From Tenodera sinensis (taxonomy: Eukaryota > Arthropoda > Insecta > Mantodea > Mantidae), in NCBI GenBank assembly GCA_030765045.1, contig CM060974.1, positions 49,228,839 to 49,292,838 of the forward strand: DNA of 64,000 nt. Reading direction: 5' to 3'. Shown in pieces: positions 44,140-54,890 of this stretch. The stretch's first letter is position 1; each line of letters opens with the position of its first letter. The position numbers and the translations under genes are program-made. The notes beneath the pieces are model-generated. The model was not told the origin of the DNA and did not search any database. It saw only the letters and a program-made list of their open reading frames with translations.

Positions 44140-45274
44140 TTTATATGAACAAGATGTTTCCAGTTATACATCAGATTTATTCTCCAGTGAAGACTTAGGA
44201 AATCACAATATTGATATGAACAAGGATGGTTCGGAATGTGAAAGTGATAGAAAATGTAAAAGTCAGACAAGTGTAGGTACTGATATCTCATTGCAGCCTT
44301 TCAAAACACAGAAATTGATTCATCAGGACATGAAACTGCACAAGTGTAACATATGTAACAAGACGTTTTCCTATTCATCACGTTTGAAAACACATGAATT
44401 GATTCACGAGGGTATAAAGCCACACAAGTGCAACATTTGTAACAAGGCTTTTACTAAGTTAACAAATTTGAAAACACACAAATTGAGTCATCAGGACATA
44501 AAACCACACCAGTGTAACATATGTAACAAGACATTTACTCATTCATCACGTTTGAAGACACATAAACTGACTCATGATGGCATAAAGCCACATAAATGTG
44601 ACATCTGTAATAAGGCTTTTATTCAGTTATCAGATTTGAAAAAACACAAATTTATTCATGAGGGCATAAAGCCACACAAGTGTAACATCTGTAATAAGGC
44701 TTTTACTCATTTATCAGGTTTTAGAACACACAAATTGATTCATGAAGGCATAAAGCCACACAAATGTAACATTTGTAACAAAGCTTTTACTGAGTTATCA
44801 AATTTGAAAAAGCACGAATTGATTCACGAGGACATAAAACCGCACGAGTGTAACATTTGTCACAAGGCTTTTACTCAGTCATCAAGTTTGAAAACACACA
44901 AATTGATTCACGAGAACATAAAACCCCACAAGTGTAACATTTGTCAGCAGGCTTTTACTCAGTTATCAGATTTGAAAATACACAAATTTATTCATGGGGG
45001 TATAAAGCCACACAATTGTGACATTTGTAACAAGGGTTTTACTAAGTTATCAAACTTTAAAACGCACACATTGAGTCATCTAGGCATAAAACCACACAAA
45101 TGTGATATCTGTAACAAGGCGTTTACTCATTCATCACATTTGAAAACACATAAATTGATTCATGACGGTATAAGGTCACAGAAGTGTAACATTTGTAACA
45201 AGACTTTTACTACGTTATCAAATTTGAAAACACACAAATTGAGTCATCAGGACATAAACACCACACAAATTTAA
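44140..45274 (+). CDS. Zinc-finger gene, terminal exon with eleven C2H2 fingers
   Basis: Spliced in phase to the two upstream exons, it completes a 485-residue protein. After about 65 polar residues (LYEQDVSSYTSDLFS and so on) come eleven tandem C-x2-C-x12-H-x3-H fingers in 28-residue (84-bp) units with the core HKCNICNKAFT. Linkers are of the type EGIKPH or DIKPH instead of TGEKPY. The family binds DNA in the nucleus, but target and function cannot be read from this. The units are very alike, which suggests recent homogenisation. A one-base insertion near 45258-45262 changes the frame after finger 11, giving the odd tail QDINTTQI and a stop at 45272-45274. Confidence 0.85.
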
Positions 45275-45416
45275 CATTCACAATAAGGCTTTTACTGAAT
45301 TATCAAATTTGAAAGGACACAAATTGGTTCACAAGGACAAATAGCTACAGAAGTGCAACATTTGTAACAAAGCTTTTACTCGGTTATCAAGTTTGAAAAG
45401 ACAAATTCATTCATAA
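45264..45416 (+). pseudogene. Two vestigial C2H2 fingers after the frameshift
   Basis: In the original frame the sequence continues as HKFNIHNKAFTELSNLKGHK (both zinc Cys replaced by Phe and His), a TAG at 45341-45343, then QKCNICNKAFTRLSSLK with its His pair damaged, and TAA at 45414-45416. The ancestral protein therefore had at least thirteen fingers. Confidence 0.8.
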
Positions 45417-46380
45417 GGAGCAATAACCACAATTAGGGTACACAAGATGTTTGTGAGTAGGGTACTCTCAACTGTTGAATACCAGAAATTTTAATCATTT
45501 CTTGATGACAAAATCTAGAATGATATAAAGTATTATGTGTTAGAACTAGCTTTCAACAAAGATAAAGAACTGCAAAATATATGCATTGTGCAGTGCATAA
45601 GTTAAACATAATGTTGCATGTGAAATTCAAGAAGTTGGGTCCTTTTATGACTGAATAATTGCCTGTCTGTTTTAATTGTACTACAAAAAGACATGATCTT
45701 TTAGTATCTTCTACTTAAGTATCCCTCAAACGTTAAATTGATGTCTAGGAAGAAAGAACACGATCTCGGTTGGAAAACCAATTAGATTCATTTTATTTCA
45801 GTTTTGAAATGGTGTTGCAGTCTTTGACTCTAGAGAATGTACTAATTTAGCATCTGCAGTTAGGTAGCTAGAAAATGTAGACCTTATTAAAGCATGTTCT
45901 CTTGTTCAGAAAGCAGCTGATAATTTATGTTGCTGTTAAAAAGTTTTAAGAAGTAATGTCATCAGCTACATCTTTTGCAATTAAATGGGGCATCTCACCA
46001 AAATTAGAAAGTAAGAGTTAAGAAGTGTGGAAAAGCATTTTGATGAGTTGTCTCAGGATGAGTGGCTAAGAGATCAACATATGTATTTAGTACCATTGTT
46101 TTTAATGGTTCTTTGGTCATTATTGTAGTCCAGTTAAAACTATTTGAGGATATCTGTTATGTTTATCATATGTTCAAAGTTATCCTAATATTTCTAAATT
46201 CTCATTCCAACAAAGAGATTCACTATCCAGCAATAGTTGTTCAAAATGAATATGAGGAAAATGTATTCAGAGAATTGCTAGAGCATGCAATAGATCTCAA
46301 AAATGCTGTTAAATGAGAAATAACCTCACTAAATTGTGTAGCTGCTGCCATTCCAGATTTATACGAATTAGTGCCACCCT
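45417..46380. other. 3' flank of the zinc-finger gene, unassigned
   Basis: Probably the 3'UTR and downstream DNA. No AATAAA signal could be tied to the gene with confidence. An open frame at 46062-46316 has no recognised domain. Confidence 0.35.
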
Positions 46381-46505
46381 GTGGTACGGTGTGTTAGTGT
46401 GTGTGCCTCACATGCAAGAGGTCCCCACCTTGTATCTCTGGTTAAAGTGACTTACCCAGATAAGGTATTTTTCAGAGATATTTGTTTTAATGTATCTCGT
46501 AATTG
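46381..46505 (+). mobile_element. SINE S4 fragment 2
   Basis: It resembles the first 125 bp of the copy at 52556: GTGTTAGTGTG-GTGCCTCACATGCAAGAGGTC, a GACTTACCCAGATAAGGTATTTTTC-like block and CAGAGAT. The body downstream is missing. Confidence 0.65.
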
Positions 46506-47289
46506 TATCTTAGTGCTAAACTGTGCAGGTTTTGGCTGATGGCCCTCCATTAATGCAGTCATCGGGCTATTATGGTACACCATTTAAGTGTTTTGTGTGT
46601 TTGTATGCTTTGTCTCTCAGTTCTCTACTAGTGTCAATTTTTCAGGCTGGAAATGATTTAGATATCTTACTCTCCTACGTTAAGAAGGGAACTTATATAT
46701 CTTATAATGTTCTTTCATACTATACCTTCGACGGGCTAACTTTAAACTGTAATATAAACAACAGCACATGTTTGAGTAACACTTCATTGGTTGATCGCAC
46801 TGCACAACTTCCATGTCAGTCGGTGGGAAAGAAAAGATAGTTAACTAATATACAAAATAGCATTAAGTTTAGAACAGCTATAAGACTTATCTGCAAAAAT
46901 TGTTTGAAAATCTTATAGTAAGCATAAAGGGAATACAGTACTATTGTATTGTATTAGTACTATTGTTGTTATTCAGCATACATGCTGCGATACAGTGGCG
47001 GCTGGCAATGAAGAGCTCTAGGACGGCGCCTTCCCAGTGAATAAAAATAAGACAACATTACATTGAAAACATTAGTTCAAATATCCTTTCATTAAGTGTC
47101 TGATTGCGACATCTGTCCAAGTGTCATTGAACTACGTATTCTAGTCGCTAATCACTGAAAATCACACAGTGATAGCTCTATCAGTTGATTGTTGACAGCC
47201 TGTGAGAGTGAACGTGTTTGATAATCGCCTCTAAATATCATCACGAGTATAAAAGTCACCCAATAAGGGCATAGTCATTACTGTTTTTG
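46506..47289. other. Unassigned DNA
   Basis: A 105-codon open frame at 46523-46840 has no identifiable motif. The remainder shows no feature. Confidence 0.35.
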
Positions 47290-47792
47290 ATTACCAGAGG
47301 ACAGTCTGCATTCTCACAGTTCCAAGACACTCTACAGACACTGCAGATTACTATAACACTATCCTGAAGCAGTTGGTAAAGGATCACATCCCCAAAAAGC
47401 TAAAGAATCTCATTCAGCTGTGCAAGCTTCATCACGACAATGCCAAGCCACATGTTGCTGATGCAGTTATCGAATTCCTGGCACAAAATCATATGTCCAC
47501 GGCACCTCTTCCACCTTATAATCCTGACCTAGCTCCATGTGACTTTTTTCTTAACCCGAGAGCCATAAAAAAACTTAAGGGACAATGAGACAAGGAGACC
47601 AAAGCAGTGAAATCTTTAGAGGCAACCCTGAACAGGCTCTCAAAGAATGGCTTCCTGCACGTTTTCCAGGAATGGCAAAGGAGGTGGGACAAGTACATTG
47701 TATTGAGGGTGAAGTATTCTGTATGAGTGATTTTTTACAATACATTGTTGTATGAATATTAGTGCCAGTCTTTCTTGAACACCCCTCGTACA
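47290..47792 (+). pseudogene. Mariner transposase C-terminal part (DD34D) and right terminal repeat
   Basis: The frame includes LVKDHIPKKLKNLIQLC, then LHHDNAKPHVADAV and PYNPDLAPCDFF. The Asp of HDNA and the Asp of PCDFF are separated by 34 residues, the mariner DD34D spacing. Downstream, WQRRWDKYIVL (near 47674-47705) is the usual C-terminal motif. The element ends near TTCTTGAACACCCCTCGTA at 47773-47791, a mariner-type end. The N-terminal half and left end are missing, and a stop follows KLKGQ at 47586-47588. Confidence 0.82.
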
Positions 47793-48600
47793 TTCCTGCG
47801 CTTCCTGTTTCTATTTACCAATTTTGTTTCGTTTAAAATGTTTTTACACCGCTAATATATAAAAGAGTTCCGATGTTTTCATTACGGATGCAATTTCAGA
47901 CTATACTTCACCCATTCGGGAATCTTCGGGATACTGCAAGCGTTGCGGGGATGTCTTCAACTGTAGGCGAGGGGCGTGCAGACAAAACAATCTGGCCGGA
48001 GTCCGACTGAAGGGGGGATGCGCCTTCGATAACTTTTCTCTGAAATGTCTCACCTGAATGAAACAAATCAATGTCGCGTGATCTTTGCTAACAGTGCTAC
48101 CACTGGTATACTACATACTCCTTTCTCTTAAATTGAATTTTGTAATTTAAATTGTTTGGAAATGAAATTTAGTGCTGAACTAAATTAGTTGTAGCTGTAC
48201 CATTGAAGGTATAGTGTTGCGTATTTCTGATAAAATGATGCCAAGAAAATGCATTAATATTACATTCATGTTGCTAATTTTGCTGGTAGCGTAATGTAAT
48301 TCGCTGTGTTGGAAGTGGTTAAACAAACGTAGTTTTAGCAGCGTTTTCGAATGGTGTCATGGTGTGAATCTTCACGGGGACTGAAATAAATTAGTGAACC
48401 ATGAACCGTTTAATTAGTATACTCAGTGCGGCGGTATAACGAGTTTTGTATCTCATTTGGAACTTGAGCTCGGGTCGCCAAGACCAATATTGAATACTGA
48501 ACAAATTCGAAATCCGTGCAAAAATAACGGTGGTTATAACACGAAATTAAATCCGTCATTGTTCAGGTGTGCGGACTGGCTTTGTGAATGTGAAATTAAA
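47793..48600. other. Unassigned DNA
   Basis: Moderate GC content. No gene or repeat is recognised. Confidence 0.35.
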
Positions 48601-49385
48601 AACTGATGTGTTGCTCTCGCATGACTTTCTCTACTCTTGTACTAAGCATTATTACAAACTCTTATTTCTGTATCTTCATCGTGTGAGTTGAGATAAATAT
48701 TTGCAGAAATTATCTTATTTCTTATTTCCTTGTAGTTGCAAGGGGAATATGGGAATACAGTGGGCTTTGAGCGTTAGTCAAATTTGTTCTCTTTGCACGG
48801 CTAAGATATAAAAATGAATAACGATGTTCCATTTGACAAAACTTTAAGTATTCCAGAACTCACACAAATAAAAAGGAATATCTCCAAAATGGTCCACTCT
48901 ACAAGGAAAAAAAAAAAAAAAAAAGAATTTGTGTGTTTTCGAATATCTACATATTTTGTACAGTGAGATTTGGTCTATCTCTTATGGCTATGCAGAAAAA
49001 TCCGGAGTAAACAGGCCTACATGACCCATAGCCAGAAAATTCATATTCGAAGTATTCCTATGTGATATGAATATCTTAATCAAAATCGTTAGAGCCATTT
49101 TTGGGAAAATCAATTTTTCCTTGTAAAGCATAGTTTAGGGCAGAGGAATTTTCTTCAAACTCTTCGTTTTGCATCCTTGAAAGATATTAAACTTATATAA
49201 CAACATTGGTTTTTAGCCGACTTTTCGTTTGTGAGTTATGCTGTCAACATACTGATAGACAGCCAGACACACACTCGGACATGTTTTTTTTTTTATTATT
49301 ATTCATGGGCCTCAAAACATTTCTGGTAAAATCTCGGCCTCGAATTTTTGGGTGGAATACAATACTTCTTTGCTAGACAGTAAAG
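48601..49385 (+). repeat. Alpha-beta repeat copy 2, diverged
   Basis: Alpha (48601-48813) starts CTGATGTGTTGC; beta runs 48814-49385. A run of about 20 A interrupts beta near 48904. It is clearly more diverged than the other copies, but its 3' hairpin is kept in altered form (CTTTGCT-AGAC-AGTAAAG, 49368-49385). It abuts LINE-D directly. Confidence 0.82.
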
Positions 49386-49449
49386 AGGTCCTCCAGAACT
49401 CAGATATTGGCTTCCCCTCTGTAACTTTGTTCCCTGAATATCCGTCCTG

Positions 49450-49824
49450 TTATACGTCCAACGACAGAAGCGCATATAAGCGAGTTAAGAGCATCAGAAG
49501 TATAAGAGCTAAAACATTTGGGAGCAAAACCATTGACTTCGCAGCAGCATCGGCAGCTCCATTTCCTACATGTCCAGGCACCCCTACAAAGGACATGCTA
49601 CTGCGCGAAGCGGTTTCTGAATATGCTGCACCAGTCGATAGTAACTGTGCAGCGACTCTAGGCTCTGGAGGACACTCGTGGAATCCGGACAACAATACAA
49701 GGCTTGCCGATGGATATATAAAAGCCCTTGATGAATAATATGAAGCTGAGCTGTAAAAACCGAACGCTGTTAAAATATGGAATTTAAAACTCTGGCCTCC
49801 AGAATAAGAGCCCATCCCACGCAT
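49450..49824 (-). pseudogene. LINE-D RNase H remnant
   Basis: This open minus-strand frame has RAFIYPSASLVLLSG where RNase H would start near IYTDGS. It jumps to SMSFVGVPGHVGNGAADAAA, the last RNase H motif (PGH-GN-AAD-AA). The central RNase H core with the second and third acidic residues is deleted. An open plus-strand frame over the same bases (49352-49738) is only its shadow. Confidence 0.7.
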
Positions 49825-50389
49825 GGAACGTCCTTCAAGCCATCAGTGTAGATATCACTGCCGTCTCCAAAGTGCGCCTTAAGAGCTAAAAGGTGGAACG
49901 AAGGAAGGAAGCTGGCGCCATAGACTTAGTCACGAAGAGCAGCCCCAGTTCGACGGGAATCTGATCCGAGCCATGGGAGAAATCAATATTTCCCTTTTGT
50001 TAACGCGGCGGTATTCTAAAATCTGAAAGAGAGAGGGTAGCGAACACCACAAAGGAGAAAGGTAAGCGAGCTCGTTAGGTATTGGTGTTCAGAGGAACCG
50101 TTAAAAAACAGATTGAAGGAAGAAAGACCCAGGACACTAAAGAGTCCGCACGGACGAGCATCACGTTGATAAGAGAGCAGAGGTCCAGCAGCCTCAACAC
50201 AGGCTGATTACTGGGCCGGATATAACCGATGTAACAGTCATGTGTAGGATTGAGGCGATTTAAAATCGCCGATCGATCCGATGAATAAACAATAAAACTG
50301 TAATCAAGCTGTGATTGGACTAGTCCGATGAGCCCCAGGGAGTGCCACTCAAGACGTGTAAAAATTATGTTCTAACCTTGTCTTAGAGG

Positions 50390-50423
50390 TGCTCATTCCT
50401 CCTTGTCTCAGGAGGAATGAGCA
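50390..50423. repeat. Perfect 14-bp hairpin in LINE-D
   Basis: TGCTCATTCCTCCT and AGGAGGAATGAGCA are exact complements around the loop TGTCTC. Confidence 0.85.
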
Positions 50424-50549
50424 AACCTGAGTTTTCTGTAAAAAATGCCAAAATTTTCATCTGGTCTGCGAAAGGAAGTGCATCTAGACGGAGATGTAGA
50501 GAAGGTGGAGCCAACGACTTCCGGTGCTAGAAGTTAACACAAACGGTTT

Positions 50550-51505
50550 TTTGGTTGGAGAAGTTATTGACGGTTTTGAAACTCCGAAAAAAGGAGCCAA
50601 TCAAGACAATGGAGGCGGCGTTCTAATACAGAAGTCCTCCGAGAACTATAGTAAATGGCGGTCATCCATAAAGTCGGATGGAAAGCTCTTCACAATGGAA
50701 TTGATTACAATAGCAAATGACGTGACGCTGAGAACGGAGCCCTGCGGTACCCTGTTCTCTGAGTAAAAACACTGGAGAAAGCTGAGTTCACTCGTACGCG
50801 AAAGACTCCAGAATAAAAAGGGCAAGGACACGAATTCTCCATTTATGGAGGATACGAAAAATACCGTTCTTCCAAGTGTCATATGACTCCTCTAGGTCAA
50901 ACAAGACAGTAACGGTCTGATCTTCCCACAGAAAAGTGTGCATGATATGCGTGGGTAAAGAGACTAAGTGGCCAACCGTTCAATGGAAGCGACGAAAACC
51001 GCACTGAACATTGGACAGGAGATTTGGAGATTCCAGCCACTATGTCAATTGGCCGATGATCTTTCGCTCCAATATTGCAGAGCCAACTGATGTGAGAGAT
51101 CGTGTGATAGTGGAAGAGAGATTTAGATCCTTGCCAGGTTTTAAATTTGGAATAACGGATGGAAAATAGGGGTGCGCCAGATATGTTTATACTCGCTTGT
51201 AACAGAGTTCATCAGACGAAGACAGGCCCTGTGGTATTAAAGTAATAAGCACTATCAGGACAGAGTGCAAAGGGCCTGGACGAGGCCAGCTGCTCCAGTT
51301 CTTGCGTGGTGCAAAAGACGGAATAACCGCTGCTGTTAGGACACTTCATGATATTCAACCCGGTACTTGATGGGCAAAATTCCGGGTCGTAATGTGATGA
51401 GGTGGAAACACCAACAAAACCGTACGTCAGAGCGTCAGCAGCATCTCCAGGGTAAAATGTGGTGTCATTGTTAAAACCAAGATCAGTGTCGTAAACTTTG
51501 ACCAC
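50550..51505 (-). pseudogene. LINE-D reverse transcriptase
   Basis: The frame 51505-51212 reads FNNDTTFYPGDAADALTYGF, then FVGVSTSSHYDPEF and ELEQLASSRPFALCPDSAYY, where the usual GPD-I-Y motif of the RT N-terminus is slightly altered. The frame 50882-50646 reads SELSFLQCFYSENRVPQGSV and LSVTSFAIVINSIVKSFPS. It covers the VPQGSVLS motif and the helix before the polymerase site; the catalytic Asp pair is not identifiable in what follows. Frame changes separate the pieces. Confidence 0.72.
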
Positions 51506-51699
51506 ACAGGACGAAGCTAGTCCAAAAAGACAGACGATGGAGTGAAAGGATTATAGGACTCCACATGTCGGAGAAAGGAAGTCCTCTTACTGGTCTATAT
51601 AATGCAGCGGCCTTTGTCGTGTAATCACTTGAAAGTGACCAGATTATCTAACGTATAGCCCCGCCGAAATATCCGTAGCGCAGCCATCCCTCCGGCATT

Positions 51700-52261
51700 T
51701 GTCGGTCCATCAAAAGACCGGCAAACCTCTCGGTTGGGTAGAAGAAGACATCAGGTTCAGAAGGATCTTATCAGGAATGTAAGGTGATCCACTATCTGGT
51801 CAACATCGGGTTGAGAAGAATCTTATCAGGAATGTAAGGTGACCACTATCTGGTTAACATCAGGTTGAGAAGGATCTTATCAGGAATGTAAGGTAACCAC
51901 TGTCTGGTCGACATCAGGTTGAGAAGGATCTTATCAGGAATGTAAGGTGATCCACTATCTGGTCAACATCATAGAACAGGCGGTCTGGAATAAAGAGTCC
52001 AGTTAGCTTTGTGTATCTGCCAGATGGATACACGTGGCGATGGTATGAAGTGTGGTAGCTAGCTGGTAAGGCATGGCAAATTATCGCCAGATAAGATCTC
52101 AGAGACGATGTACCACTCAAAGCGATATGCAGGCTGTGCTGAGCTAACAGACAAGTCCAGGTGAGAGCGAGTGTCAGTAGAATCAGAAACAAAGTAAGTT
52201 CACCAGTGTTAAGAAGAGGTGATTCTGTGCGAAAAAGTCTACAAGGTGTGGCACAAATTGT
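51700..52261 (-). pseudogene. LINE-D endonuclease C-terminal part
   Basis: Reading down the minus strand across frames: TLVNLLCF and SHLDLSVSSAC-like residues near 52200-52130, then SLHIALSGTSSLRSYLA (near 52140-52090), RHVYPSGRYTKLTGLF (near 52030-51985) and DVDQIVDHLTFLIRSFS (near 51970-51920). This corresponds to the end of the apurinic-type endonuclease and the linker before the RT. The last segment is tandemly repeated four times on the DNA. Confidence 0.6.
51761..51970. repeat. Minisatellite, four 54-55-bp units, inside LINE-D
   Basis: Units begin at 51761, 51816, 51870 and 51924 with AAGGATCTTATCAGGAATG (AAGAATC in the second). Spacings are 55, 54 and 54 bp. They repeat the LINE-D coding segment DVDQ-VDHLTFLIRSF; 54 bp is 18 codons. 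Confidence 0.88.
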
Positions 52262-53040
52262 ATGTTAAAATGCATTGGAGAAAAGATTAATGCCAATATT
52301 CAATATACCCAGTTGCTTAGACATAACCCGCGTAAATATTGTATACGCTATGTAATTATCAAAATTGTATTTCTTAAGCCATGTCCCGAACATATTGTAA
52401 AACGTAATGAAATATGTTTGAGGTCGATCACGACCATATGACCGACGCATCACAATTGAATCGATAAATAGACAATCAATCGTGGTTGATTAGCCCATAA
52501 GAAGGAAAATAAACAATTACGCCTATAGAGGCAATGAATCATTACTAATTATATATATGCCCGCCTCGGTAGCGTGATGGTTAGCGTGTCTGCCTCACGT
52601 TCAAGAGGTCGCGAGTTCGAATCTCGCTTAAGGTAAGTTATCCGAGTAAGGTTTTTTTCCGAGGTTTTCTCTACCCTGAGAAGACGAATGTCGGGTAACT
52701 TAAAGCTCCATGGACCTCGGGCTCATTTGAGCATCATTTCACCCATTTCATTTCATTCATTCGTCCGATATGACACAATGTTGGAGGACGTGAATTAAAA
52801 AAAAAAAGAAAAAAAAAACTAATGATATAGGCGTCCCTAAAGACGGTCATATATTCGTACTGCGGAATAAGAGATTTTGTCGGCAATCCAACGACGTTGG
52901 ATTATGTCGCCGAAGGACGTCTAGTTTAATATCGTGCGTAAATGTTTAATATGCGCAACTATCGTAAATATCCTACACTATTTACAAATCGCCCTTATTT
53001 GTGTGCTTGTAGCCATAACGCCCTGGAGATGAGGCTGATC
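52262..53040 (-). repeat. Repeat R copy 3, interrupted by SINE S4
   Basis: Its reverse complement contains GGGCGTTATGG, CACACAAATAAGGGCG, GTAAATAGTGTAGGATATTTAC, ACGTCCTTCGGCGACATAAT, TTGCCGACAAAATCTC and, beyond the SINE, ATTGATTGTCTATTTATCGA and GTTCGGGACATGG. These match the order in R copies 1 and 2. Removing the SINE leaves about 520 bp. Confidence 0.75.
52556..52817 (+). mobile_element. SINE S4, tRNA-derived, complete
   Basis: An imperfect 12-bp target-site duplication flanks it: ACTAATTATATA (52544-52555) and ACTAATGATATA (52818-52829). The head is tRNA-like (TAGCGTGATGGTTAGCGTG; T arm GCGAG-TTCGAAT-CTCGC). The body ends in an A-rich tail at about 52796-52817. Tail and promoter have the normal orientation, unlike S2. 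Confidence 0.88.
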
Positions 53041-53340
53041 GCTGCACCACATCATACCTAGAGAACCCTTCGTAAAAGCCGCTACAATTAGGTATGCAAT
53101 AGCGGGGCTCGAAAGGCGGACAAATGGAACAACTTGCCAAACAAGAGGGCGAGACACAAATCGGGTGTTATGTGGGAGACATCTCGAGGGCATCGGGACT
53201 GGATCCCAAGGAGTACGGTCGACCATGGAATCCAAGGATCCCAGGATCACCGCAACGGAAGGAGCGTAAGAATCGAAGACGCCAGAAAGTAGAAAGTAGG
53301 ACAGAACCTCTATATTTCTAATTAAATTTGTTTTTATTAA
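53041..53340. other. Unassigned DNA
   Basis: An open frame at 53124-53321 has no known motif. This stretch may be the 5' leader of the gag-like remnant that follows. Confidence 0.3.
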
Positions 53341-54890
53341 TGAAAGTGCCAGACGGAAAAATAGTCAACCCTTCAAAGATGAGTAATGAAAATGTAGAAA
53401 ATATGGCAGCAGGTGCATTAGGAGAAATGGTCGAGAGCAGAGAGGGATACTAGAGGGGAAGGCCTACAGAAACAAGTGGAAATGAGCTTAGCGGACTTTT
53501 GCACATATCAAACAATTAATCATAAAAGTAGGGCAGAATTTAGGGAAGAAATAACTAACAAACTCAAAAAGGACTGGTTTGAGGGTAGAAATTAAACAAG
53601 AAATGGCCATATGGAATTAGTAATCAAGGTAGGAAATAAATAAATATTTTGTTGTTTAACGACGCTGTCAATTGCCAGGATCACATCAGCGTCGCCGGTG
53701 TGCCGGAATTTTGTCCCGCAGGAGTTCTTTTACATGCCAGTAAATCTACTGACATGGAGCTGTCGTTTTTAAGCACACTTAAAAACCATCGGCCTGAGCC
53801 GGATTTGAACCGGCGACCTTGGGAACAGTAATCATGGTAGGGGAAACCTACTTAATTGAAATAGGACTTAGGTTCAAAAATTGAGCAGAGTGCAGTAGAG
53901 CCTGAGAAAATTAAAAATGATCTAAGAAAGGAAATATGGCAGGGCACAGTAGAGCTAGAAAGAAAACTAAATATGATCTGAAAAATGAAATAGAACAGGG
54001 AAGAGTGTAATAGGAATATGACAGCAATGGAAGGTAATCTAAAAAAAGGCCCCCGTCCGTAGGGAAATTGGCGAGAATAAGAATGCCATAGAACGTAAAA
54101 TAAAAACAATAGGGACCAAAATGAATAGTTTGGAGATGAAGGAGAATGGAGTTTTATTAGAGGAAGAGATAAACAGATGTAAAGATGAAATCGTACTATG
54201 TAAAACTAACCTAGAAAATAAAATAAAGAATGTGAGAAAAGAACTAATTGGAGAAATAGAAAATTTGAGGTCAGAACAAAATGACTAAAACAAAGTGAGG
54301 AAGTGAAAAAAAAAAGTGACAATTCAAGAGTTAGAAAGTGTTAAGAGGAATAAGAGGAATTGTAGTAGTAGAAATGAACATGCTGTTCAATGTGATGCAA
54401 TCACAAGAAGTAGTTCAAGAAATGAGATTAACTCATACTAAAGTAAATTAAGAATTAGTCAATAAGCCGAAGGATAATGGCAGGAGAAAAACATACAACA
54501 AAGAGATAAAGTTGTGATTGGATCGCAAACACCGAATAATGGTACAAAACTGGTTCAAAATGTGGATTTATATTGCATAAATGTAACTGAAAATGGTGAT
54601 GAAATCAGTAACGAACACTTACACATTCGCGCGCACAACACATAACAGACATGTTACGCAAACAATATATTAAACGAGGTCACACATCTACCGTTCGACG
54701 AGGACAAAGAGATGATCCTAAACTTTTTATAGGGGAAACCGAAGAACACTTCAAAGCGAAAAGGATCCCAAGCCAACTAAGGATGATGGTTGTCAAGAAA
54801 AGTCTGAGAAGTGCGGCCTTGGAATGACTTGAGATTAACGCTTGCAGAACATGAAACGTACTCTTCATTTAGGAATTTATTTCTATCGCG
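53341..54890 (+). pseudogene. Retroelement gag-like remnant, N-terminal and central part
   Basis: Lys/Glu-rich sequence in shifting frames (DLRKEIWQGTVELERKL near 53917-53968) suggests a gag coiled coil. Near 54720-54825 the frame reads LFIGETEEHFKAKRIPSQLR, then MMVVKKSLRSAALE, and in the next frame LAEHETYSSFRNLFLSR (near 54844-54893). These are gag capsid-like motifs of an LTR retroelement. The frame is lost where LINE-B sequence begins near 54890. A capsid C-terminal part fitting the same protein occurs at 57930-58160. No RT, protease or LTR was identified; the family is inferred from motif shape. Confidence 0.45.
53634..53826 (-). mobile_element. SINE S1 copy 2, 5'-truncated
   Basis: Near-identical to copy 1 at 4148-4377 over the shared part, but on the minus strand it starts within the tRNA-like head and lacks the A box. 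A target-site duplication AGTAATCA-GGTAGG flanks it (53619-53633 and 53827-53841, one mismatch), so the truncation arose at insertion. Confidence 0.88.

Larger units (their letters stand above)
49386..52261 (-). mobile_element. LINE-D, jockey-like, decayed, reverse strand
   Basis: On the minus strand, endonuclease end, RT and an RNase H remnant occur in order between about 52261 and 49386. Stops and shifts are frequent. The 5' part before the endonuclease C-terminus is absent, so it is truncated at 52261 where repeat R begins. Confidence 0.78.

Noticed and set aside
49352..49738. 128-codon plus-strand open frame
   Set aside because: It is the shadow of the LINE-D RNase H remnant on the other strand.
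51761..51970. A CRISPR-like array
   Set aside because: The units are contiguous 54-55-bp tandem repeats without spacers, within LINE coding sequence of a eukaryote.
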